A stretch of 64,000 nucleotides of DNA, taken from NCBI GenBank assembly GCA_021186555.1, contig JAJKFL010000010.1, forward strand, positions 5,485,085 to 5,549,084, given 5' to 3'. Each line of letters opens with the position of its first letter. Position 1 is the stretch's first letter. A program made the position numbers and the translations under genes. The notes under the pieces are model-generated. The model saw nothing but the letters and a program-made list of their open reading frames with translations. It searched no databases and had not been told where the DNA came from. The DNA comes from Reticulitermes speratus (lineage: Eukaryota > Arthropoda > Insecta > Blattodea > Rhinotermitidae). This document shows, piece after piece, positions 55,597 through 64,000 of this stretch.

Positions 55597-55640
55597 ACTC
55601 TTACATGTTTCGATCCCTGTGGGATCATCATCAGGGAGTC
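55597..55640 (-). ncRNA. Hammerhead ribozyme motif
   Basis: Minus strand: GACTCC, CTGATGA, U, stem II GATCCC/GGGATC, GAAACATGTA, AGAGT. Stem I pairs ACTC with GAGT beyond one mismatch at the core; stem III is the palindrome ACATGT. Confidence 0.75.
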
Positions 55641-56106
55641 TGTACATTGATCCCACAGGACTCGACACATGTAGCAGGATTTAATGTTTTAATGTAATAT
55701 GATTGTGTAAGTAAAAATATTGTGCATTTGTTGGAGAATTATTATAAATTGGTCATCAATGCACGGAATTAGTAACGTAAAAAAAGGAAAATAATATTTT
55801 ATTTTTCCTAAAAGTGCGTTTCCTGACGCTCTTCTACCTGGCCACGCGTTATACAGGGTGTATCTAAAATGCTTGAATGCACTTCAAGGGTGAGGACTTC
55901 ACATCACATCGAAACAAAGGAAAAAGTTTATATAAACATATGTTTGGAAATGAGTGGCTTTTGAGTTTAATTGAAATAGTACAGTCAGGAATATGTAACT
56001 TAATTATGTAGTACTTTCAATGTCACACCACCAACTAAATAATGCACTTCATTTAAAAAAACCAATATAAGGTTTCTTTAAAATCGTTTAAAAAACGTTT
56101 AAAAAA

Positions 56107-56152
56107 GCCCCTACATATGTTTCGGTTTCTAGAAAACCATCATCAGGGGGGT
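56107..56152 (-). ncRNA. Hammerhead ribozyme motif
   Basis: Minus strand: ACCCCC, CTGATGA, U, stem II GGTTT/AAACC, GAAACATATGTA, GGGG. Stem I CCCC/GGGG, stem III palindrome ACATATGT; all core bases present. Confidence 0.85.
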
Positions 56153-56197
56153 CACACAACTGCATTTTTTAAAATCACGTCCATGCTTCGTCTAACA

Positions 56198-56686
56198 CAG
56201 GGGTCGGGGAACTTTTTTACCTTTACCCCAAAATACATTTATTTACGCGACGTTACCCCCTTGATTTGAAAGGGAGAAAATCATAGATTATTTGAATTCA
56301 AAAGGTTTATTGAATCTGTTTATACGGAGAATACAATTTAAATATAAAAAGTATAAAATAAATGCGATAAAATAAATTAATATCCTCATTATGGAACAAA
56401 AGGATTTCTTTGAAAACTTTTTACCTTCAGGTTTTGGAGAAATTATGTTTTCATTTTTTATACAATAACTTCAAAATTGGGGCATTTTGATGTCAGAGCA
56501 ATTTGGACGTCTCCTAAACACGTCTATTACATTGGCCAGATGCAGTGTTGCCAGAAGAAAAATTTCTGTCGTAACAAGGAACGCGCTTCTTATATAATTT
56601 TATTTATGTCTATTGAGTCCTCATTACCCCCAAGAATTTCATTTTTACCCCACTTGGGGTAATTTACCCCGGTTCGCCGACCCCTG
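56198..56686. mobile_element. hAT MITE (489 bp, inner layer)
   Basis: Ends caggggtcggggaac and complement caggggtcggcgaac are hAT-type inverted repeats, with an exact 8-bp duplication gtctaaca on both sides, the hAT hallmark. Repeated ttacccc near both ends; no transposase coding. Confidence 0.93.
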
Positions 56687-57468
56687 GTCTAACAGCACAC
56701 GTCATGCAGTTCACGACTTTCACTCCTGTTATTTACAGTGTCACTTGCGAGTACCATATGTTAAAATGAGAATAAAATGGATAGATATTAAGACTGTGAA
56801 ATATATCGTGCACTATTAGACGAAAGCATGGACGTGATTTAAAAAGTGCAGTTGTGTGACCCCCTGATGATGGTTTTCTAGAAACCGAAACATAAGGAGG
56901 GGCTTTTTTAAACGTTTTTTAAACGATTTTAAAGAAACCTTATATTGTTTTTTTTAAATGAAGTGCATTATTTAGTTGGTGGTGAGACATTGGTTAGTGA
57001 AAATACACGGTGAACCTAGAATACAATATGTAGTACTTTGTTTGAAATTGATATAACACGTTGTACTGTGCTCGGTTTTCACTTTAATAACTGTTTGAGT
57101 TCAATTAATTACAAGTCACAATTCACAACAAATGCTCAAAATGCCCTCCACCTGAATCAACGCACGCATTGACACGTCTGATCATGCACTGTCGCACACT
57201 TTCAAAGGTCCTGCGGTCGGTTGCGAATGTTTTGACATGCATAAAAAATGCTTTGGTGAAGTGTCTCTTTATTTTCAATTGGAGCTGAATACACTAGGGG
57301 CTCTAAGTGCCCCTACAGATAAAAGTCTAAAGGATTGAGATCAAAACGTCATTGGGCCTTACCTCGAAAACTAAGTGTTTGTCAAATATATTGGTATCAA
57401 ATATATTCCTTGTTTTGGTGTAGGGAACTCACTCCTGATATTTGTACAAGCATTTTAGATACACCCTG

Positions 57469-58375
57469 TATAATCTTAGTAATTGGCAGCGTCGTTTAAA
57501 TAACCTAAGTAACCATACATTTATTAAGTCCATCAATCAATCTATTGAGTCAATATTTTTAAAATTACGTTTCAAAATAACATAAATCGTAGTTTTTTTA
57601 ATATTATTTTCACCGTGTATTTTTACAATTCACAAATTACACAGCAAGTGAAAATATAGTGCACTTTGTTGTGTGTAATTTGTGAATAAACTGTGGTTTA
57701 TTAACAACATATAGTGTAGGAGTCAGCACATCACCCTGTTGCATCCGATCCGTGGAAATGCTTGAACCGTAAATAATAACTGCCGAATAGCGTGCTGTTA
57801 ATGACATCTTTTTTTTTTTACTGTCACAAACGTGAATAAATGAGAAATGTCAAACTCTTGCTTGGACCTAAGGCCTACATGCTGTGTTATGTACGGCCAG
57901 GAATGTGGACACTATACTCGTATGTGACATCAAAGTGATTTCACTGTGCAAGCGTTCTGGATACCTGGTAATATATTTTGCGGGGGGAAGAATGTCCCCC
58001 TTCTGAATCTGGCGTTTCTGTCGCCAGGACAACCCCGTTCGATAATTTGGTCGAACTGCGTCCACATCCATTTTTGCCCCCAGCGATTTTCTCCTGTTCA
58101 CGACAGGAAGGACTGAAGTTTCAAAATGAAGGTATTTTATAAAGGTAAAGTTTAAGTTTGTCGTTCTGTTGAAGCGCCGCTTCATGGATGTGTTTTGGGA
58201 AGAATCGAGGTAGAATTCAATTAATTTTACAACTTGGCACTTCATGTAGGCCAAGTGTTAGCATGAAGCTATGTCTGTTTTACCCCCGAGCGAACATACA
58301 ATGTTGCACATTGAATGGGGGATATATAAAGACCACAGCTGCCCTGGAGGTGGTGAAAAGACAGAAACTGTTCCC
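57469..58375. other. Hairpin remnant and one open frame; otherwise unassigned
   Basis: At about 57,605-57,690 the reverse of a hammerhead-element 3' end survives (caccgtgtatttttac and tagtgcactttgttg). On the minus strand at 57,868-58,254 a 128-codon open frame shows no domain I know; I do not call it a gene. Confidence 0.3.
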
Positions 58376-58416
58376 ATATCAATCAATCCATCAATCAATC
58401 AATCATATAATCAATC

Positions 58417-58449
<33 letters not shown>

Positions 58450-58735
58450 CAATCAATCAATCAATCAATCAATCAAACATACAATCAATCAATCATACAA
58501 TACAATCAATCAATTATACAATCAATCAATCAATCATAAAATCATCAATCAATCAATCATAAAATCAATCAATCAATCAATCAAATCAAACATCATACAA
58601 TCAATCAATCAATAAAACCAACAAACCAACCAAACATCTAACCAACCTACAACCAACCAACCTACAACCTACCAACCAACCAAACAAACAACCGACCAAC
58701 CAACCAAACAACCAACGAACCAAGCAGCTAAGTAT
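58376..58735. repeat. (CAAT)n then (CCAA)n compound microsatellite
   Basis: About 240 bp of caatcaat-type repeats with small interruptions, changing at about 58,615 into accaacca-type repeats. It is the tetranucleotide style seen at LINE tails, but I find no LINE end attached. Confidence 0.9.
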
Positions 58736-59035
58736 AAGCCTTTTGAAATTGGATGTGGTGGCTAGGAAAAATTTCTCCCGCCGCTGGAAAACAAAACAAA
58801 ACAAAACCAGTCCGTGTGGCCTGCAGGCAGTCAGTTTCCTGCCTGGCCTAACTGTATCGTGTGTGGTACTTGCCAAGATCTTTGCGTCTGTTTACACACT
58901 GTCAGCATGTTCACGTTTTTCGGCTTAAATCATCTCTACGGGGCGGTTTAATTTAAAACGTCTATGCGAGACAGGCTGCCACTGTCATGTGCTTGAGGGC
59001 TTCGCTTTTAAGGGATGTTGAACAGCAAAGGCCGA
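58736..59035. other. No supported feature
   Basis: Unassigned. Confidence 0.3.
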
Positions 59036-59160
59036 TATTTGGTTACGGACGTTTCGGGATTTAATTTTCAAGAATCAAGCAGTCTTAAGAAGAACTGGAC
59101 TGCTTAATTCCTGGAGACGGGACCGACAATTTGTCTCGAAACTTCGGTAACCAATTACCA
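59036..59160. mobile_element. Palindrome with hammerhead-like ends (CGAAACGTCGG subtype)
   Basis: Left ggttacggacgtttcggga and right ctcgaaacttcggtaacc mirror each other around ttaagcag-type arms. CTTGAAGA-like cores are eroded (tcaagaat; cctggagacggg). Same subtype as near 0.66 and 59.7 kb. Confidence 0.5.
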
Positions 59161-59639
59161 ACCTTCACCACGTAACATCCCAGAAGAACTAGGGTCTCAG
59201 GAGCGTTTGTCTTTTCGTACATACATCACTCTTGAGCTCTCTGTTCCTAAACGCTCAGTGTCAAAACAGGCAGTATAGAGGTCTGGGTCACATCTGTTAC
59301 ATCACACCTTCAGTGCGAACAATGCAATTTGCAGCCATATCGAGTCCTGCGTTAGGCATTGGTCGTTTTGTGCTGTAGGTTATCTGTCTTTGTCCAGTGG
59401 TATATTAAAGTATCCTGCCCGTATTCTTCATGTTGTTCAATTTGTGTTCTGTGCCACTTGTGTCAGTGTTGTTTGATAATATGACGAATTTCAGAATCAC
59501 ATGCACAAGACACAACAACATCAATGAATAGAACATATTAGCTTCTTTCAATAGCATATTTTCAGTTAAATTTTTTTGCAACATTGGAAGTTTTCATACG
59601 GTTATCGGAAATACAAGTCTTCCTGAATATGACGCCCTG

Positions 59640-59790
59640 AATATTGGTAAATAGCATTCTTCTTGGACTGCTTGACCCTTGAAGGTTGGACCGATAGGTT
59701 GTTTCGAAACGTCGGTAAATATGTACAAACATACTCTGCGTAACATCACAGAAGAACGAAGAGCTCATTTACACCGCGGCGGAAGCCTGA
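59640..59790 (+). mobile_element. Decayed hammerhead-like copy (CGAAACGTCGG subtype)
   Basis: Contains cccttgaaggttgga, ccgataggttgtttcgaaac, gtcggtaa and the shared downstream cacagaagaacgaag, matching the flank of the motif near 0.66 kb. Confidence 0.5.
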
Positions 59791-59973
59791 AATCCCGTAT
59801 GTGACTTTTTTAAATTTAGAATGTTGAAAGAAAGAAGCTACTTGATAGATCAGGAGTGCGTGGGAGAAAATATTTAATGGATCTTAAAATGTGTGATTTT
59901 TCGAGTGAATTCTACTGGCTGGAGTTATTGTCTAGCGACCGTCTCTTATGAAGATGGCAATAGAATTAGGCCT

Positions 59974-60127
59974 TACTATTATTTACACCGTGCATGTTCA
60001 CTGTCACTAGTAAAAATACCAACACATGCACTATATGATAAAACCTTTATAGTTTTAAAAAATGGGCCGATATTTAAAACTATAAAGGTTTTATCAAATA
60101 GTGCATGTGTTGGTATTTTTACTAGTG
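59974..60127 (-). mobile_element. Miniature palindromic element without ribozyme
   Basis: Exact 14-bp duplications atagaattaggcct flank 154 bp. The left end is the family 3' hairpin in reverse (ttacaccgtgcatgttcact); arms taccaacacatgcactatat, gataaaacctttatagtttt and mirror enclose a 15-bp loop. No CTGANGA or GAAACATG is present, so it is a deletion form still showing a clean insertion. Confidence 0.85.
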
Positions 60128-60406
60128 ATAGAATTAGGCCTATTCATTTTAAAGCCAATAGAAGTCCCATAGTCATTTGTGATATGTGACAGACGGTGAT
60201 TTTGGTGACAAGCTTACTAATTATCAGCTTTTTAAGTCTCCTCTGCTCCACAAAGTTAGTTTGTCACATTGATTAGTCGTAATATAACCTCATCATTCGA
60301 TAAGCCGTCATAAAATTTACGAATAAACCATATGTTAATGTGCTGGTTAACTGATAACATAGTACTGGGATATTAGTCGCGTTTAACATGAAATATATGC
60401 GGCTTA

Positions 60407-60838
60407 TCTGCCTCGGTGGACTAGTGGTTAGCGTGCTCGCCACTGGACCCAAGGTTGCGGGTTCGATCCCGGCCGAGGTAGATGGATTTTTAAGGGTGAT
60501 AAAAATCCGGAGGGAAAGTAAAGCCGTCGGTCCCATGTCGTAGATTTAAAAGAACCTTAAGGGCATAGAGATGTTTCGTAAGCAAAATTTAGCGGCCATT
60601 TCTCGCCCAAGTCTCCTGATCGGCTGCTAGAGGGCTCTAGCGGTCATATCAGGATGAATAGAATCGTAAACGGCGGAAGGCAACGGGAAACCACCGCTGG
60701 TAAATTCTCCCATGACAACCTATGGCTTCGTGCCAGTGGGGTCACGACACTCAGAAATGAGTATAAACGACTCGGTATTATGCGGCCTAATTGTGCCTGT
60801 TGCAGCCACAGTGTTGACAGTCGATTGTTACCCTCCGG
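60407..60838 (+). mobile_element. SINE-C (tRNA-headed), long copy
   Basis: Head cctcggtggactagtggtta with B box gggttcgatccc, then the body found also near 55.3 kb (ggtcccatgtcgtagattta, ttctcgcccaagtctcctga). Downstream it diverges from that copy (aacggcggaaggcaacggga), so this may be a longer sub-family. Confidence 0.8.
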
Positions 60839-61140
60839 AGGCAGTATGAGCCTCCGTCGTACCTTTCCACATGCCTAACTTGATCTAGTATTCAGTGATT
60901 ACGAAGACTCGATGTGGAAGTGAATTCAACCCCTCCTCTATTTGTATTGTCACAGTCGCCTCTCTGTCTGTCGGCTTAAATTATAGACCCACGCCGACAG
61001 TACACGAACAACGTGCATATTGCTATGATAGGGCAGAAACTCCAAATTTGTCACATTTCTCGAACTGGTTGCGAAACAATTATAATGTGTGGTATGAAGT
61101 TTCCAAAGAGTTGCTGATAAACAGTACAGTCTCTTGGAAC
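60839..61140. other. No supported feature
   Basis: Unassigned. Confidence 0.3.
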
Positions 61141-61159
61141 ATTATGCAGTGTTGATTGG

Positions 61160-61215
61160 TAAGTTTCTGTCGACGTTTCGGACGAACTTGCTGCTCATAT
61201 CTTCAGCGTAGTCTA
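61160..61215 (-). ncRNA. Hammerhead-like motif, CGAAACGTCGA subtype
   Basis: Minus strand CGCTGAAGATATGAGCAGCA, loop, GTTCGTCC, GAAACGTCGACAG. The core is present but stem II pairs poorly, so activity is doubtful. Confidence 0.45.
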
Positions 61216-62060
61216 TGAATAGTATATGCAAGTCACATGAGAGAAGTAGTTACATTAAGTATGGAAAGGGAAGGTCTTATAACAGACTACGACCATAAAA
61301 AAAACCTCTGTCTCCCTACGTAATAAAAATCAGTGTTTCCAAGCTTATCGTTGCCGCTTTGATTACCGTGAAAATGGAGGCAGAAAGATTCTCAGAAACG
61401 CTGCTAGAAATTACCAGATCAACACGTCATCATATTCCAGAACATTATAATCTCCGTAGAAAATGCTGTGAAAAACTGAATTATAAAAATAATATAGGGC
61501 TTTAATAAAGAGCATGGGCCACCAACCATTTCAGGGCAGAGGGACAGATCTGTTTTTGTGAATTTGTTTGCGGGCTGCACGTGAAAAATTAATGATAAGT
61601 GGCATACCTAAGGGCCTAAATTGTTGTGTGATTTTTATAGTACGTATAAAATTTACAAACGTGTCCGCGGGCCGCATAATAAAACCGGGCGTGCCGCATG
61701 CGGCTCGCAGACCGCTGTTTGGTGACCCATTATATAGAATATATATATCTGTAATTTTATGACTCAGTGTGTATGCGGTAGACGTTTATTCTGTGTACGG
61801 GTAGGGATTTTGTCATCACCAGAAACCTACAGAGGCTCTGGAAAACATTCAGCTCCTTGTCGAATAAGTACTAGAAGCTGTTTCTAGAGTAAACGGGCCG
61901 GAGCGTGAAACTGACAGCTCACAGCCATGCATTGTCAGTGTTTAGAGCCTTACTGTTTTCTGAGCGTGTTTTTTCCTAGTATTTATGAGAAAATACTACA
62001 GGTTCATATAAAATTTCTAGTTTAACTCTTTAAAGACGAAACGTGTCTTTTATATAAGGA
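61216..62060. other. Possible hAT remnant; otherwise unassigned
   Basis: At about 61,511-61,728 the ends atgggccaccaa and ttggtgaccca are inverted, and the interior gcatgcggctcgcag is the style of some hAT MITEs, but no 8-bp duplication is visible. A SINE-D scrap (aacgggccggagcgtgaaac) lies near 61,890. Confidence 0.35.
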
Positions 62061-62062
62061 CT

Positions 62063-62215
62063 CAGCTCGTACCGCACAGTAAACACTTTCCACTGCTGTT
62101 ATAAAAACCTATCTGTTAATGTTGTTTAAGGCAAAAATCGCTGTTAGTTCTGAGATTCATACACAACACATAAGCACAATATAATCAACATGTAGAATTT
62201 TTGAATTTTAAACCT
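62063..62215. repeat. Solo diverged monomer of the 114-bp satellite
   Basis: Aligns with the 25-27 kb satellite: cagctcgtaccgcacagtaa, acctatctgttaatgttg, aatcgctgttagttctgaga, cacaacacataa. It continues into tgtagaatttttgaatttta, matching the sequence after the satellite's right end (cgtagaatttgtgaatgtta). The satellite thus comes from a dispersed element. Confidence 0.75.
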
Positions 62216-62533
62216 GGGGGTACGTAAAGTAACCGGTAGACTTTAAAAGGTTAATAATTAATAATTGTTACACGAAGTACTGAAACGTTTAACAGTTTCC
62301 TTGGAAAGAGATGAAAGTTTCTGTTTCTGTAAATAAAAGCACCTAATATTGCTGCTGCGAGTTTAAATCTTTTGTCAAATAAATATCACATTTACTTAAA
62401 TACAGTGCACACTGCATTACATTTTCACTCTTTAAACATAGGACGAGCGGGGGTTGGGAGCAGTGGGGAGGGGCTAATCATTACCAACTGTTTGCGAATG
62501 CACATACAATTAAACAATTCATATATTTTAGAG

Positions 62534-62810
62534 CTGATCCAGTGGCCGAGTGGTCTAAGGCGTGGGTCTTCGGCCGCTCGCTTGCTAGGATCGTGGGTTC
62601 GAATCCCACTGGGGGCATGGATGTCTGTCTCTTGTGAGTGTTTGTGTGTTGTTGTCAGGTAGAGGCCTCTGCGATGAACCGATCCCTCGTCCAGGGGAGT
62701 CCTACCGACTGTGGTGTGTCTCTCAGTGTGATCAAAAGAAGTTCCAAACCTCGACACTGAAACGGGAAATCCGGAGTAGGTAGGAGAGGACGACTAAAAA
62801 AAAAAAGTAT
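62534..62810 (+). mobile_element. SINE-A copy
   Basis: Head gatccagtggccgagtggtc, B box gggttcgaatccc; 3' part differs (ctcgacactgaaacgggaaa) and ends in an A-run. Flanked by exact 13-bp duplications atatattttagag. Confidence 0.88.
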
Positions 62811-63054
62811 ATATATTTTAGAGGATTTGATCACTGTTCCCTTTTTAATGAGTTTAGGCCTAATCCCCGCGTGTTCATTAAAGTCGCAGCTGCCTTAATG
62901 CACGTAAACAAGTGATTTTCAAATTGAAAAGGACATCGTATCCATTGTAGAAAATGTTGTCAGTTATTTACAAGTAATTTTGTTATGTTTGGTGAGTGGA
63001 TTTTCATCGGCAAGATTTGAAACTAGTCGATTTCTGATATTTTACTGTTTTGAA

Positions 63055-63360
63055 GATTATAGGATCCTCAGGATACTTGTCCGTATTCGTAAAGCTGTGG
63101 TCTGTTTTAAGCGTGTAGGATCGTCAGGATACATGTTAATATTTGTGAAGCTATGTATGATCTGTTTAGGAGTGTATAAGTTCTTCAGGATACATGTTAG
63201 TATTTTAAGGCTATGATATGTTTTCAAGTGTATAGGATCCTCAGGACACTTATTAGTATCCGTAATGCCATGATCTTCTTTGAGGTGTATAGGATCCTCA
63301 GGATAGGTGTTAATATTCATAATGCTATGATCTGTTTCGAAGTGTATAGGATCCCTCTGT
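63055..63360. repeat. Diverged 57-bp tandem repeat, about five units
   Basis: Units contain aggatcctcaggatac, gttagtattcgtaa and gctatgatctgttt, each 56-58 bp apart with 10-20% differences by eye. It is older than the homogeneous arrays elsewhere. Confidence 0.8.
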
Positions 63361-63597
63361 GTGTGTATCGGCCTCCTAAAAATTCTGAACAAATTACCAG
63401 ATTTCATCAACATTGCGGCTGAAGCCTGAAATTAAAATTACCATATTGTATAATTCTATTATTTTCAAGCACAGCTCTCCTGTTATCACACCTTCTGTGT
63501 GTGTGCGTGTGCGTGCGTGCCTTTGTAACTTTCAATTAAGTGGCCAATTACACACGTATAATTTCATGTCCTACGGTGGTAATGACTACAGGCGTTG

Positions 63598-64000
63598 CTC
63601 GTATGTATGTATGTATGTATGTGTGTGTATGTATGTATGTATGTGTGTATGTATGTGTGTGTGCATGTATGTATGTGTGTATGTATGTGTATGTATGTAT
63701 GTGTGCATGTATGTATGTGTGTATGTATGTGTATGTATGTATGTGTGTATGTATGTATGTGTGCATGTATGTATGTGTGTATGTATGTGTATATGCATGT
63801 GTGTGTATGTGTGTATGTATGTATGTATGTATGTATGTATGTATGTATGTATGTATGTATGTATGTGTGTGTATGTATGTATGTGTGTATGTATGTGTAT
63901 GTATGTATGTGTGTATGTATGTATGTGTGCATGTATGTATGTGTGTATGTATGTGTATATGCATGTGTGTGTATGTGTGTATGTATGTATATATGTATGT
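63598..64000. repeat. (TATG)n microsatellite with tgtg and tgca variants
   Basis: About 400 bp to the window edge, with a near-duplicate block of about 180 bp (ending tgtatatgcatgtgtgtgta twice). The His/Tyr/Thr-rich open frames on the minus strand are products of the repeat. Confidence 0.95.

Larger units (their letters stand above)
55181..55783 (+). mobile_element. Hammerhead-type palindromic element with nested SINE-C
   Basis: 12-bp duplications aaggaaaataat flank it. The left arm (accaaaaaaatgaacag to acattaaaa) is split by a SINE-C; the rest mirrors atttaatgttttaatgtaat to tgtgcatttgttgg. The right end closes at tcaatgcacgg. The left-arm ribozyme is intact; the right one is decayed (ctcgacacatgtagc). 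Confidence 0.85.
56018..57026 (+). mobile_element. Hammerhead-type palindromic element (middle layer)
   Basis: Exact 13-bp duplications tatgtagtacttt flank it. Arms of about 180 bp mirror from caccaccaactaaataatgc to gtgcattatttagttggtgg; the right end extends to the aaatacacggtgaacc hairpin. Left-arm ribozyme intact; right-arm stem III lost (gaaacataagg). The centre is occupied by an hAT MITE. Confidence 0.92.
55854..57468. mobile_element. Tc1/mariner derivative (outer layer of a triple nest)
   Basis: TA flanks and 22-bp identical inverted ends, cagggtgtatctaaaatgct plus tg. Without the inner insertions and one duplication it is about 593 bp, like the two derivatives near 45-47 kb. I could not recover a convincing transposase fragment. 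It is the oldest layer here. Confidence 0.85.

Noticed and set aside
57868..58254. 128-codon open frame on the minus strand
   Set aside because: No recognised domain or repeat relation; not enough evidence for a gene.
61511..61728. Possible hAT MITE
   Set aside because: Ends are only partly inverted and no 8-bp duplication is visible.
63548..63964. His/Tyr/Thr-rich open frames
   Set aside because: Translation of a (TATG)n microsatellite.

Overview
This window looks like gene-free, repeat-saturated DNA from a large insect genome. The C-terminal peptides of two LINE families, the many tRNA-derived SINEs and a D34D mariner all fit an insect. The LINE peptides and SINE style resemble what I associate with cockroaches and termites (Blattodea, perhaps Periplaneta), but that placement is an inference. 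I found no host gene, no true tRNA or rRNA gene and no CRISPR array. The only intact coding sequence is a 351-residue mariner transposase near the left end.

Layout. 0-8 kb: intact mariner inside a (CATA)n microsatellite, a LINE-A 3' end, an hAT-like MITE, the first SINEs and two 78-bp MITEs. 8.7-9.5 kb: 22-bp minisatellite. 9.8-24 kb: dense SINEs (five tRNA-headed groups, called A-E here), often nested in one another; a PIF/Harbinger-type MITE inside a SINE; two opposite 39-bp arrays grown from the LINE-A 3' terminus; a 113-bp tandem repeat. 25.2-27.2 kb: 114-bp satellite. 28-36 kb: LINE-A and LINE-B 3' ends, a 2.1-kb inverted repeat whose arms each hold a LINE-B end, and a tetranucleotide array grown from a LINE-B tail. 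39-60 kb: a series of short palindromic elements carrying hammerhead-ribozyme motifs, a 60-bp satellite of 32 units, Tc1/mariner derivatives and a 19-bp minisatellite. 58-64 kb: simple repeats, more palindromic elements, SINEs and a terminal (TATG)n tract.

The most interesting system is the palindromic hammerhead family. Each full copy has two inverted arms, and many arms contain CTGANGA, a short hairpin, GAAA and a self-complementary stem III, flanked by pairing stem I strands. Seven copies sit between 12-14 bp direct repeats (target-site duplications), one more has an imperfect 16-bp pair, and one copy is inserted inside another. One end carries a hairpin ending in GCACGGTGA-like sequence. 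Hammerheads are known in Penelope-like retroelements and in retrozymes, so these are probably non-autonomous relatives. The palindromic form, which puts a ribozyme near the 3' side of either transcript, is the unusual part.

A second theme is that LINE 3' ends and short element segments repeatedly became tandem arrays here (39-bp, tetranucleotide, 60-bp, 113-bp and 114-bp). The layered insertions give a readable order of events, for example Tc1/mariner, then hammerhead element, then hAT MITE at 55.8-57.5 kb.
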